From JAPLJU01 sp036725345 (GTDB taxonomy: Bacteria > Desulfobacterota > Syntrophia > Syntrophales > UBA2192), in contig DAIMEJ010000001.1 of assembly GCA_036725345.1 (NCBI GenBank), positions 310,001-374,000 on the forward strand: a DNA stretch of 64,000 nt. Reading direction: 5' to 3'. The notes below the pieces were generated by a model. It searched no databases. It was not told where the DNA came from and saw nothing but the letters and a program-made list of their open reading frames with translations. The position numbers and the translations under genes were made by a program. This document shows positions 26,768 to 35,356 of this stretch, one piece after another (position 1 is the stretch's first letter; each line of letters opens with the position of its first letter).

Positions 26768-27805
26768 ATGAAAAAACTTATCGTTGCGTCGGTTCATGAA
26801 AACGCTGGAAAGACGAGTATCATCGTGGGGCTCTGCAAGGTTCTGAACAGGAAGTTCGGATACCTGAAACCCTTTGGCTATCGAATCCTCTACCGCAAAA
26901 AAAGGCTCTGGGATTACGACGCCGCCCTCATGACAAACCTCTTCGGACTCGACGAGAGCCCGTCGGATATGAGCATCGGTTTTCAACACTCGAAAATGAG
27001 CTTCATGCTCGACGAGGTGACCGCCCGGGAACGACTTCAAGAAATCATGCAACAGGCCGGCAAAGACAGAGACGTCCTTTTCCTGGAAGCGGGCAAGGAC
27101 CTCGTCTACGGCGCCTCCGTCAACCTAGATGCCCTCTCCCTTCTACAATATGCCGACGCGGGCCTGATGATGTTGGTGGGTGGCGATGAGTACACCATCA
27201 TGGACGAGATCGCCTTTATCCGGAAACACATGGACATTCGCGATCCCCGTTTCAAGGGAGTCATCATCAACAAAATCTCCAACCCGGATGACTTCAGGGA
27301 TATCCACCTTCCACAGATTCAAAAAATGGGCATTCGGGTCCTGGGCAGCCTTCCCTATTGTCAAGAACTCTCTTTCCTGTCTCTTAACTACCTCGTGGAA
27401 CAGATCTTCGCGAAAACCCTGGCCGGGGAGGACGATCTGGACCGCGAGGTGGGGGGGCTTTACGTTGAGACCGTCTGTTCGAGCGATGTCATGAAAGACC
27501 CCCTCTTCAAGGACAAGAACAAACTCGTCATCACGTCGGGCAACAGCGCCGACGTGATCGTGGCCGCACTGGAATCCGGATCTGCCGGGATCATCGTTGC
27601 GGACAACATCATACCGGCCGACAACCTCATCGCCATGGCCCAGGAACGCCACATACCGCTCCTTCTCGTTTCGTCGAGCGTTCACGCCCTGGCCAAACAG
27701 GTTGAAGGTTTTGACCCCCTGCTGACGCCGCGGGACAAAAATAAGATCGCCCTACTGACAGACCTGGTTAAAACGCACGTCGACATCGGCGCCCTGATGG
27801 GCTGA
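26768..27805 (+). CDS. P-loop (BioD/Pta-N-like) protein with DRTGG-type domain
   Basis: 345 residues from the ATG at 26768 (GAGAGGAG site). Residues 1-220 form a dethiobiotin-synthetase-like P-loop domain (IVASVHENAGKTSIIVGL, with a deviant Walker A, and LFLEAGKDLVYG). Residues about 225-340 match the DRTGG pattern (VITSGNSADVIVAALESG, IIPADNLIAMAQERHIPLLL). This pair of domains is the N-terminal half of long phosphotransacetylases, without the catalytic PTA_PTB part, so it is more likely regulatory than catalytic. It opens a same-strand run leading to PhaE and PhaC, which hints at a link between acyl-CoA status and storage polymer synthesis (inference). Confidence 0.75.
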   Translation: MKKLIVASVHENAGKTSIIVGLCKVLNRKFGYLKPFGYRILYRKKRLWDYDAALMTNLFGLDESPSDMSIGFQHSKMSFMLDEVTARERLQEIMQQAGKDRDVLFLEAGKDLVYGASVNLDALSLLQYADAGLMMLVGGDEYTIMDEIAFIRKHMDIRDPRFKGVIINKISNPDDFRDIHLPQIQKMGIRVLGSLPYCQELSFLSLNYLVEQIFAKTLAGEDDLDREVGGLYVETVCSSDVMKDPLFKDKNKLVITSGNSADVIVAALESGSAGIIVADNIIPADNLIAMAQERHIPLLLVSSSVHALAKQVEGFDPLLTPRDKNKIALLTDLVKTHVDIGALMG

Positions 27806-27835
27806 CAGACGCCGTGTGCGCCGGAGGAAAAGTTG

Positions 27836-28288
27836 ATGGATCCCCGTTTCATGAAATGGCTGGGCGATGCGCTCATCCAATATTCCCAGAATGTGCAGGC
27901 CATGGAACAGATGATGTCCTTCACGGGTGCGGACAGGACTTTTCTTTCAAAAATGTCCGAACTGATCCCGTCACTCACCCCCCAGCCCCTTTCTTCTGAA
28001 AAGATGGACGAGTTCTACAGGGAGTGGCTGGCCTTCTTTGACGCCGTGCCCCGGAAGGATCACGAGGAGCTCAAAAAGAAGGTCACGGCCCTTGAGAAAG
28101 AATGTGAACAATTACGTGGAACCCTGGAAAACCTTGTCCAGGGCATTGCCGGTCTCAAGGCCTTTCCCGAGGCCATGAACCCCTGGCTCGAACTGGCCCG
28201 GAAGGCCGTGACGGCCCACATGGAATGGCTCAGCGAATTCAGCAAAATCAAGAATGCGCAGGGAAAAGATAAGACGGAAAAATCATGA
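27836..28288 (+). CDS. Small helical protein upstream of phaEC
   Basis: 150 residues from the ATG at 27836 (GGAGG eight bases upstream), 30 bases after the DRTGG gene. It is almost wholly helical with heptad-like stretches (DHEELKKKVTALEKECEQLR) and a C-terminal segment NPWLELARKAVTAHMEWLSE that resembles PhaE/phasin-like amphipathic helices. No enzyme motif is seen. With PhaE and PhaC downstream, a phasin-like or PHA-synthase-associated role is the best guess, but the family is not recognised. Confidence 0.6.
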   Translation: MDPRFMKWLGDALIQYSQNVQAMEQMMSFTGADRTFLSKMSELIPSLTPQPLSSEKMDEFYREWLAFFDAVPRKDHEELKKKVTALEKECEQLRGTLENLVQGIAGLKAFPEAMNPWLELARKAVTAHMEWLSEFSKIKNAQGKDKTEKS

Positions 28289-28643
28289 ATGGCTCATCCG
28301 GCTTTTCATGAATGGATATTTTTTATAAAACAAGTGACATCGGTTCCGCGAAACCCGCCGTTGCACGGTCCGTCAAGTAGCACGGAAACCGTCATCTATG
28401 ACGGCCTGTTCTTCCAATTCGCATCTCATCTTGTCATCCGCCTGCGAAGATAGTTCAAGCAGATCGATATGTTTTTCAAACATACTTCTTGGTTCTCTGA
28501 TGGAAAATGTTGATATGGACACGGTTTGATCCGGGCAATGAGACTGAAGGGACCTTGCAAGTTCCCCCGGAAACAGAAAAGATGGAAAAATCACAAACGC
28601 TCAGCAGGCTTTTATATATTCTTATCAGAGAGGAGGAGGAGCT
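28289..28643. other. Intergenic region upstream of phaE
   Basis: 355 bases, AT-richer near the ends. It contains a palindromic patch around 28394-28404 (GTCATCTATGAC). A 73-codon minus frame (28373-28594) with the segment FEKHIDLLELSSQADDKMR could be a gene remnant, but it has no ribosome site or recognised homologue. The phaE ribosome site GAGGAGGAGG is at its right end. Confidence 0.5.
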
Positions 28644-29759
28644 ATGGTCGACGCGACGGACAAGCCGGGTGAATGGATGGGCCAGTGGCTGAAAATGCAG
28701 GAAAGCCTCATGAAGGAATGGGCTTCATCGCTTCAGAAGATGGTGAAGTCATCTGACGCGGCCGGGGAATGGACGAATATTCCACTGACGCCGGGGGGGC
28801 TGTACGAACAGTGGGCGAAGTCTCTTGACGACTTGGCCGCAAAACGGCAAGAGGAAGGTGTCGGCAGACTGGTCTACGATCGTATTGCCAGTTCGGCCAA
28901 GGTCTACATGGACCTTCTGAACTTCTGGGGAAAGGCCATGGGCACCCTGACGTCCGTTCCCGTGGGGAAAACCCTCACGGTGGAGGAACTCAGCGTGCTC
29001 CGGAACAACTGGATGAAGAACTACCAGGAGTTCATGAACACGCTCTGGGGCAGCACGCCGGCCGACGCGGAAAGCCTCGCCAAAACCCTGGACGGCACGA
29101 CTGTGTCGGCATCGGACGTCACCTGGGGTCTGCTGGAACCCATCCTGAAAAATGTGGCCCAGATGCCCGATATCGTCCAGAAGATCGCGAGAGGGGACAG
29201 TTCCGCTGTCCTCGACCTGGGCGGTATCTTCGCGAAAAATTTTGAGGACACCGTCGGACCGGCCATGATCGCGCCCTCCTTCGGGTATTTCAAACAACTC
29301 AACGATAAAATAGGCCAGACGGCCCACGCCTACGTCCGTTTCAACACGGCCAAGAACGCCTTCAGCAGCATGATGTACAAGACGGGTCTCGAGGCGGCTG
29401 AGAAGGTCTATCAGCGGTCGACGGAATTTGTCGGCAAGGAGGCCACCCCGGAGACTTTCAAGGCTTTCTACCGCCTGTGGTGGACCGTCAACGAGGAAAC
29501 CTATCACGATCTCCTCAGCTCCGAGGAGTTCACCTCGATGTCCAGGGAGATGATCACCCGGGGTCTTCTTTTCCGGAAATGGATCGACGATCTGACGGAC
29601 CATCTCCTGAGATTCACGAATATCCCCGGTAAAAAGGACATGGACGAGATCTATAAAACCATCTGGGAGCTGAGGAGGGAGATCAAGGGCCAGAAACGCG
29701 TTATCCGGGATCTCGAAAAAAAGGTGGGAGCGAAAGTCAGGAAAAAGAAATCCGCCTGA
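28644..29759 (+). CDS. phaE: Class III PHA synthase subunit PhaE
   Basis: 371 residues, within the usual range for PhaE. It is rich in Trp/Met amphipathic helices (WMGQWLKMQESLMKEWASSL, ELSVLRNNWMKNYQEFMNTL) and has the family pattern AFYRLWWTVNEETYHDLLSSEEF followed by a helical end (DEIYKTIWELRREIKGQKRV). PhaE has no catalytic residues; it partners PhaC and is required for activity. The start has a GAGGAGGAGG site. It lies 46 bases upstream of phaC on the same strand, the order typical of class III loci. Confidence 0.85.
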   Translation: MVDATDKPGEWMGQWLKMQESLMKEWASSLQKMVKSSDAAGEWTNIPLTPGGLYEQWAKSLDDLAAKRQEEGVGRLVYDRIASSAKVYMDLLNFWGKAMGTLTSVPVGKTLTVEELSVLRNNWMKNYQEFMNTLWGSTPADAESLAKTLDGTTVSASDVTWGLLEPILKNVAQMPDIVQKIARGDSSAVLDLGGIFAKNFEDTVGPAMIAPSFGYFKQLNDKIGQTAHAYVRFNTAKNAFSSMMYKTGLEAAEKVYQRSTEFVGKEATPETFKAFYRLWWTVNEETYHDLLSSEEFTSMSREMITRGLLFRKWIDDLTDHLLRFTNIPGKKDMDEIYKTIWELRREIKGQKRVIRDLEKKVGAKVRKKKSA

Positions 29760-29805
29760 GGACACACGATCGATAAAGTGCTCGACGACATGAGGAGGTA
29801 AGCAT

Positions 29806-30900
29806 ATGGCTGAGAACGTCATGGAAACGATTATGAAGGAAAATGCGAGGGTGCAGCAGAAGCTCCTCAAGGGCTTTGAAAACATGGTACACATCAAGGA
29901 TCTGGAGGATGGTGTCACCCCGCGGGAGGTCGTATACAAAGAAGACAAGGTGGAGGTCTACCACTTCAAGCCGGAAGGCGAGAGCGTCTGTCCGGTCCCG
30001 CTCCTGATATGCTACGCGCTCGTCAACCGGCAGTACATGATGGACATCCAGGACAACCTCTCCCTCTTCCGCAAGCTCATCGGCCAGGGCCTCGACCTGT
30101 ACGTCATCGACTGGGGGTATCCTTCCAAAATGGACAAGTACCAGACCATGGAGGACTACATCGACGGCTATCTCAACAACGCCGTCGATTTCATCCGGGA
30201 GACAACGGGCAGTGAAAAGATCAACCTCCTCGGCGTCTGCCAGGGCGGTGCCTTTTCCACCATCTACGCAGCCCTCTATCCCGAAAAAATCCAGAATCTC
30301 GTCGTGATGGTCGCCCCGATTGATCTCGACACGCAGGACGGGCTCCTCCAGGTCTGGTCGAAATCCTTCGACGTGGAGCTGATGGTGGACACGATCGGAA
30401 ATGTCCCCGGCGAATTTCTGAACCTGGGGTTTCTCTGGCTCAAGCCCTTCCAGCTCGTTATCGACAAGTACATCGGCCTCATCGACAAGCTCGACAATCC
30501 CGAAATGGTCAAGTACTTCCTCCGCATGGAGAAGTGGATCTTCGACTCCCCCGATCAGGCCGGTGAGACCTTCAAGAAATTCGTCAAGGATCTATTTCAG
30601 CAGAATCTCCTCTGCAAGGGGGAGTTTACGCTGGGGGGCAGGAAGGTCGATCTCAAGAAGATCACCATGCCGGTCCTCAACCTCTTCGGGGAGCAGGATC
30701 ACCTCGTGCCGCCCTACTGCTCGAAACCCCTGGCGGAACTCGTGGGAACAAAGGACGTGACGACGATTGAATACCCCGTCGGCCACATCGGCATGTATGT
30801 CAGCTCCAAGGCCCAGAAGGAGATGCCCCCGACGGTGGCCAACTGGCTGAAGGACAGATGTTCGGCAGAAAGGCTCAAGGGACCCGGCAAAGAAAAGTAG
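29806..30900 (+). CDS. phaC: Class III polyhydroxyalkanoate synthase PhaC
   Basis: 364 residues, the short class III length. It is an alpha/beta hydrolase with the lipase-like box GVCQGG (nucleophile Cys145), the Asp of FGEQDHLVPP and the His of PVGHIGMYVS. YVIDWGYPSKMDKYQTMEDY is a PhaC signature. It polymerises hydroxyacyl-CoA, usually C3-C5, into storage polyester together with PhaE. The ATG has an AGGAGG site. A terminator follows 36 bases after the stop, ending the operon. No phaA/phaB is in the window, so monomers must come from other acyl-CoA routes. Confidence 0.93.
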   Translation: MAENVMETIMKENARVQQKLLKGFENMVHIKDLEDGVTPREVVYKEDKVEVYHFKPEGESVCPVPLLICYALVNRQYMMDIQDNLSLFRKLIGQGLDLYVIDWGYPSKMDKYQTMEDYIDGYLNNAVDFIRETTGSEKINLLGVCQGGAFSTIYAALYPEKIQNLVVMVAPIDLDTQDGLLQVWSKSFDVELMVDTIGNVPGEFLNLGFLWLKPFQLVIDKYIGLIDKLDNPEMVKYFLRMEKWIFDSPDQAGETFKKFVKDLFQQNLLCKGEFTLGGRKVDLKKITMPVLNLFGEQDHLVPPYCSKPLAELVGTKDVTTIEYPVGHIGMYVSSKAQKEMPPTVANWLKDRCSAERLKGPGKEK

Positions 30901-30935
30901 TGATTTGTCCCGGCCTCTCTTGCTTCTTCAAATCT

Positions 30936-30967
30936 AAAACCCGGTTTCTTTTCTTGAACCGGGTTTT
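30936..30967 (+). terminator. Rho-independent terminator after phaC
   Basis: AAAACCCGGTTC-type arms: AAAACCCGGTTT (30937-30948) pairs with the GAACCGGGTTTT around 30956-30966, with a T run at the end. Ends the PHA operon. Confidence 0.8.
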
Positions 30968-31020
30968 TACTTTTGGTATGACAGCCGGGAATCTCCACAT
31001 CGTCATGGAACCGGGGTATC

Positions 31021-32496
31021 GTGTTTGGTAAAATAAAACTTCACCGGCTGATCGGCATCCTCTTTATCCTGACCTTTGGCGTCCTCATGACACTTCGCCT
31101 GGGTGTGTTCAGAGACGATGTCCCGCCGGTGAATGTCGGGTCCCTTGAAGGGATTCCATCGCAGCGGGACCGCGAGACCTGGATGGGGGTTTTTCTGCAG
31201 GGGCAGCAAATCGGCTATGTCCACCGTCAGAGTTCCAAAACATCGACGGGCCATCATGTTCTGGAATCCGTCTTCCTCCGTCTCAACAGCATGGGCCTGG
31301 TTCAGGACGTGAGGTTCAAAACGGAGGGTGTCCTGCTGCCCGATTTCACCCCTGCCTCCTTTGATTTCGACCTCCAGTCGGGCCTGTTCCGTTTTCGGGT
31401 CCTCGGCATCCGGAGCGGGCGGATGATGAAGATCTTCACGGGCACGGGAGACCTTGATCGCAGAGCCCGGTTCACCCTCGAGCAGGACATTTATCTTCCC
31501 GTGGATCTCTTCGGTCCGATGACGGGCGCCGGACTCGAGCCCGGCGAGAGCAGGACGATCCCGCTCTTCGATCCCGTCACGGCTGTCCGGCGCACGGCGA
31601 AGATCACCCTGATGAACGACGAGGTCATCACGGTGATGGGCCGGAAGAAAAAGACCGTAAAATGGTCCGTCGATTTCATGGGCACCCCCCAGTACGCCTG
31701 GACCGACGAGGACGGCACCGTTCTGCGGGAAGAGGGCTTCCTGGGCCTGACCCTCCTGCAGCTCCCCAGAGAAGAGGCTCTCAAGCTCGCCCCTTCCGGC
31801 GAGTTGGTTGATCTGACCCGCATGGCCTCGATCCCGTCCAACCGTAAGTTCCCCCGACCGGAAGCGATTTCGCGTCTGACCCTGAGGGTGGAGGGACTTC
31901 CGTCGCAGTTCGGCTCTCTGGACGGCGGGCGGCAGACCTTCCGGGACGGCATCCTGACCATCGCAAAGGAACCGATTCCGTCTCCGGCCGTTGCGGGGGG
32001 GGCACGCGACGACCTGCTGAATCCCTACCTGGCGGCAGCCCGCTTCATACAGGCGGATCACCCGGAGATTCGGAAGAAGGTCGGCGAAATTGTCTCGTCC
32101 AGAGAGGACGCCGTCACAAAGGCCCGTAGACTTGTCGATTGGGTTTACAAAAATATCGAGAAGCGGCCCGTTCTGTCCGTACCGGACGCCCTCGAGACGC
32201 TGCGGCTGAAGAGAGGGGATTGCAACGAACACGCGGTGCTTCTCGCCGCCCTGGCCCGCGCCGCCGGCATCCCGGCTCAGGTCGAGGCCGGGATGGTCTA
32301 TCAGAACGGTCAATTTTACTACCACGCCTGGAATGTGTTTTACCTGGGTTCCTGGATTACCGCCGACGCCGCGATGGGACAGTTCCCCGCGGACGCAACC
32401 CACGTGAGGCTGGTCCGCGGGACGGACCGCCAGATCGACCTCGCAGGCCTCATCGGCGCCATCAAGCTCGAGATCCTCGATGACAAACGTGATTGA
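31021..32496 (+). CDS. Membrane-anchored transglutaminase-like protein
   Basis: 491 residues with a GTG start. An N-terminal signal anchor (about residues 7-27, LIGILFILTFGVLMTLRLGV) precedes a long beta-rich extracytoplasmic part. The transglutaminase-like core is at about 370-450: the catalytic Cys in RGDCNEHAVLLAALARAAGI, the His in YYHAWNVFYLG and the Asp in WITADA. The middle has MGLVQDVRFKTEGVLLPDF, a lipoprotein-export-like beta module. These proteins are thought to be proteases or peptide-binding modules on the cell envelope. It overlaps the ABC ATPase gene by 17 bases, so the three-gene set is probably one unit. Confidence 0.82.
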   Translation: MFGKIKLHRLIGILFILTFGVLMTLRLGVFRDDVPPVNVGSLEGIPSQRDRETWMGVFLQGQQIGYVHRQSSKTSTGHHVLESVFLRLNSMGLVQDVRFKTEGVLLPDFTPASFDFDLQSGLFRFRVLGIRSGRMMKIFTGTGDLDRRARFTLEQDIYLPVDLFGPMTGAGLEPGESRTIPLFDPVTAVRRTAKITLMNDEVITVMGRKKKTVKWSVDFMGTPQYAWTDEDGTVLREEGFLGLTLLQLPREEALKLAPSGELVDLTRMASIPSNRKFPRPEAISRLTLRVEGLPSQFGSLDGGRQTFRDGILTIAKEPIPSPAVAGGARDDLLNPYLAAARFIQADHPEIRKKVGEIVSSREDAVTKARRLVDWVYKNIEKRPVLSVPDALETLRLKRGDCNEHAVLLAALARAAGIPAQVEAGMVYQNGQFYYHAWNVFYLGSWITADAAMGQFPADATHVRLVRGTDRQIDLAGLIGAIKLEILDDKRD

Positions 32497-33223
32497 ACTC
32501 AAGAATCTGACCAAATGCTACGGTTCCCTCCGTGCGGTCCACCGGCTGAACCTGACGGTCGGTGAAGGCGAAATTTTCGGCTTCATCGGGCCGAACGGGG
32601 CGGGAAAAACGACCACCATTCGCATGATGGGCGGCATCATCCTCCCGACGCAGGGGGAAATTCACATCGACGGCATCTCCATGGCGGCGGACCCCGTCGA
32701 GGCGAAAAAGCGAATCGGTTTCATTCCGGACCGCCCTTTCCTGTACGAAAAGCTCACCGGCAGGGAGTTTCTCAGATTCACGGCGGATCTCTTTCGCGTC
32801 GATAGCAACCTCTTCGGGGAAAAATCGGAGGAGATCCTCAAGATGTTTTCCCTCGGGGAGCGGGCCGACGAGCTGATCGAGTCTTACTCTCACGGGATGA
32901 AACAGCGCCTCGTTATCGGTGCGGCCATTCTGCACGATCCCAGGGTCCTCATCGTCGACGAGCCCATGGTCGGCCTCGATCCGGCGGGGATCCGTCTCGT
33001 CAAGGGCCTGTTCAGCCGCCTGGCCGCCAGCGGCACCACCCTCTTTCTCTCGACCCACTCCCTCGAAATGGCGGAGGATCTCTGCCACCGCATCGGGATC
33101 ATTCACCGGGGGGCGCTCATCGCCACGGGAAGCCTCGATGAACTGAGGCGTCTCGCCCGCGTCCAGGAAAGCGACCTGGAGGCCGCGTTCCTGAAACTCA
33201 CGGAGGAGGAGGTTTTGTCGTGA
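32480..33223 (+). CDS. ABC transporter ATP-binding protein (ABC-2 type)
   Basis: 247 residues. Walker A GPNGAGKTT, Q-loop FIPDRPFLYEKLTG, signature SHGMKQRL (ESYSHGMKQRLV), Walker B VLIVDEPMVGLDP and the H-loop STHSLEMAE are all intact. The pattern (an ATPase of about 250 residues, then a large separate permease) is that of ABC-2-type exporters. The gene overlaps the transglutaminase-like gene upstream and the permease downstream (four-base GTGA overlap), so the products likely act together; the substrate is unknown. Confidence 0.92.
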   Translation: MTNVIELKNLTKCYGSLRAVHRLNLTVGEGEIFGFIGPNGAGKTTTIRMMGGIILPTQGEIHIDGISMAADPVEAKKRIGFIPDRPFLYEKLTGREFLRFTADLFRVDSNLFGEKSEEILKMFSLGERADELIESYSHGMKQRLVIGAAILHDPRVLIVDEPMVGLDPAGIRLVKGLFSRLAASGTTLFLSTHSLEMAEDLCHRIGIIHRGALIATGSLDELRRLARVQESDLEAAFLKLTEEEVLS

Positions 33224-34923
33224 GAGACGTCCTCACCCTCCTCCGTCCCCGGTTTCTCTCCATGAAAAACAGGATGGCCTCGGGTCCGGGAAAAGGCCGT
33301 CTGCTTGCGCGTCTCGTCTACGGGATGGCGGGTTTCATCTTCTGGGCAGGACTGTTCTCGCTTTTCTACCGGGTCCTCAGATATTTCAAAAACGTGGAGG
33401 TGTTCGGCGATCTCCTCGCTTTCAAGCTCCTCGCCATGTCCCTCATCACATTCTTCTCCCTGCTCATATTCAGCGGCCTCCTCACGGCACTTTCCAAATT
33501 CTATCTGAGCAGGGATCTGCCCCTCGTTCATTCCCTGCCCGTGACCCCGGAAAAGATATTTTTCGCCCGCTGGGTCGAGACCTCCGTCGACAGTTCCTGG
33601 ATGGTCATTGCCTACAGCCTGCCGCTCTTCCTGTCCTACGGCATCGTTTACAAGGCCGGTGCCCTGTTCTACGCCACCCTGCTTCTGAACCTCCTTCCGT
33701 TCTGTCTCATCGCGACGACGTTCAGCACACTGCTGATCCTGTCCGCCGCGCCGATCCTTCCCGCCGGCCGTATGAGGAGCCTCTTCTTTGTGCTGGGCGT
33801 TCTGATCTTTCTTCTTCTCCTCGTCGCCTTCCGTCTCACGCGGCCCGAAAGGTTCGCCAACCCCGAATCCTTCGCTACCCTTCTCGTCTACTTCAAGGAC
33901 ATGGAAATGGCGAACAGCCCCTGCCTGCCCACCACCTGGTTTTTCGACGGCATCCGGTCCGCCCTTGCAGGCGTTGCAGGGAAGGCTCTTTTTCACACCG
34001 CGCTTACCTGGAGTTTCTGCGGCTCCCTCATCTGCCTCGCCTCGTGGGTCTCGGGGCCCCTCTATCTCAAGGGACTCTCCAGGGCCCAGGCCGTTCAGGG
34101 GAAACGCATAGGATTCAAGGTGCCGGGCGGGTTTCAATGGGCCGATCCGTTTCGTCGGCTTCCCGGCCCCGTGAGAGCCTTTGCCCTGAAAGAAATAAAG
34201 ACCTTTCTCCGGGATCAGACACAGTGGCCACAGATATTTCTTCTGGGGGCGCTCATCGTTCTCTATCTCTACAATTTCTCCGTCCTCCCGCTGGAGAGGG
34301 CACCGGCCCAAATCGTCTTACTTCAGAACCTCTTTTCCTTCCTGAACATGGGTCTGGCCGCTTTCGTGCTGACGGCGATCTCGGCGCGATTCGTGTTTCC
34401 CGCCATCAGTATCGAGGGCGGTGCCTTCTGGATTGTAAAATCGGCCCCCCTGTCCGCCGGTCGCTACCTCTGGACCAAGTTTTTCATCTACTTTGTCCCC
34501 CTCTTTCTGCTGTCCGAACTTCTCATCATCGCGACCAATATCCTCCTGCGGGTCACTCCCTTCATGATGGCCCTTTCCGTCATCACTATGCTCTTCCTGG
34601 CACCCGGTGTCGTCGCGCTGGCACTTTGTCTCGGCACCCTCTACCCTGATTTCTCCTCCGAAAACCCGGCACAGTCGGTCACAAGCCTGGGCGGGCTCAT
34701 CTATATGACCCTTTGCGCCGGTTTCATCGCTGCGGTCATCGCCCTGGAGGCCGGGCCCGTTTACACGATATTTATGGGGGCAATGCGCGGAGGGAGTCTC
34801 TCGATTGCGCAATGGATTTGGCTTGCGGGGTCGTTCTCAGCGGCTTTGATTCTCTGCGTCACGGCCTTCGCCGTGCCTATGAGAATGGCCGTCAGGAGCC
34901 TCGACGAAAAACTCGACGGGTAA
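33220..34923 (+). CDS. ABC transporter permease, large multi-spanning
   Basis: 567 residues with a GTG start overlapping the ATPase stop. About 12-14 hydrophobic helices occur in two halves (for example FILLLLVAFRLT and TAISARFVFPAISIEGG), separated by a cytoplasmic segment near residues 280-325. The ARFVFPAISIEGGAFWIVKSAP stretch is typical of putative ABC-2 exporter permeases found with an ATPase and no solute-binding protein. The absence of a substrate-binding protein supports export. It is the last gene of the transglutaminase-ABC set. Confidence 0.82.
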   Translation: MRDVLTLLRPRFLSMKNRMASGPGKGRLLARLVYGMAGFIFWAGLFSLFYRVLRYFKNVEVFGDLLAFKLLAMSLITFFSLLIFSGLLTALSKFYLSRDLPLVHSLPVTPEKIFFARWVETSVDSSWMVIAYSLPLFLSYGIVYKAGALFYATLLLNLLPFCLIATTFSTLLILSAAPILPAGRMRSLFFVLGVLIFLLLLVAFRLTRPERFANPESFATLLVYFKDMEMANSPCLPTTWFFDGIRSALAGVAGKALFHTALTWSFCGSLICLASWVSGPLYLKGLSRAQAVQGKRIGFKVPGGFQWADPFRRLPGPVRAFALKEIKTFLRDQTQWPQIFLLGALIVLYLYNFSVLPLERAPAQIVLLQNLFSFLNMGLAAFVLTAISARFVFPAISIEGGAFWIVKSAPLSAGRYLWTKFFIYFVPLFLLSELLIIATNILLRVTPFMMALSVITMLFLAPGVVALALCLGTLYPDFSSENPAQSVTSLGGLIYMTLCAGFIAAVIALEAGPVYTIFMGAMRGGSLSIAQWIWLAGSFSAALILCVTAFAVPMRMAVRSLDEKLDG

Positions 34924-35063
34924 CGCAAGGGGGGTGAAGACCCCTCCCGTCCGAGCCGGCGAAGCGCGCCTGATGGAGGACAGAAGAAGCATGCCCCTCT
35001 AAAAGAAAAGAAGACACAACGGGGCGGAAGCAACGGACCGCATCAGGCGGCGGTTTTGGCGGC

Positions 35064-35141
35064 CTACTTTTTACCCCGCAGGATCAGGACGATAGCCACG
35101 ACGATGATAATGCCGATGAGAAGATACAGGTAGATAGACAT
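35064..35141 (-). CDS. 25-residue single-span membrane protein
   Basis: A very short reading frame with a good GGAG ribosome site seven bases before its ATG. It encodes MSIYLYLLIGIIIVVAIVL, then a short basic end (ILRGKK). One transmembrane helix fills nearly the whole protein, with a positive C-terminus. Small proteins of this kind are often missed by gene callers. It lies alone between the ABC operon (convergent) and the divergent acyl-CoA dehydrogenase. Function unknown; the ribosome site and clean hydrophobic profile make it credible. Confidence 0.6.
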   Translation of the reverse strand: MSIYLYLLIGIIIVVAIVLILRGKK

Positions 35142-35304
35142 GCGGGACTCCTTTCACAGACGATTCGTGGATCCAACCAGACTTTTTCTATATCACAAAT
35201 GACGGCGAAGGTTGATCAAAAATTCATGCCTGAAGCCCCGGGGTGTTTTTTTATTTCCCTTAAGGACCGATTTTTGGTTTAATAATACAGTCGCTTTGAA
35301 CGTC

Positions 35305-35332
35305 CGCTCTTCAACCTCACGATTGAAGAGCG
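35305..35332. repeat. Perfect 10-bp inverted repeat upstream of the acyl-CoA dehydrogenase gene
   Basis: CGCTCTTCAA (35305-35314) and TTGAAGAGCG (35323-35332) around an 8-base spacer. It ends 24 bases before the dehydrogenase ATG and is not followed by a T run, so it is a likely operator or leader hairpin rather than a terminator. Confidence 0.65.
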
Positions 35333-35356
35333 TAACGACATCATGGAGGAGCCGCC

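Noticed and set aside
28373..28594. A 73-residue minus-strand frame between the helical protein and phaE
   Set aside because: No ribosome site, no family recognised and opposite in direction to the PHA genes; possibly a remnant but not supported.
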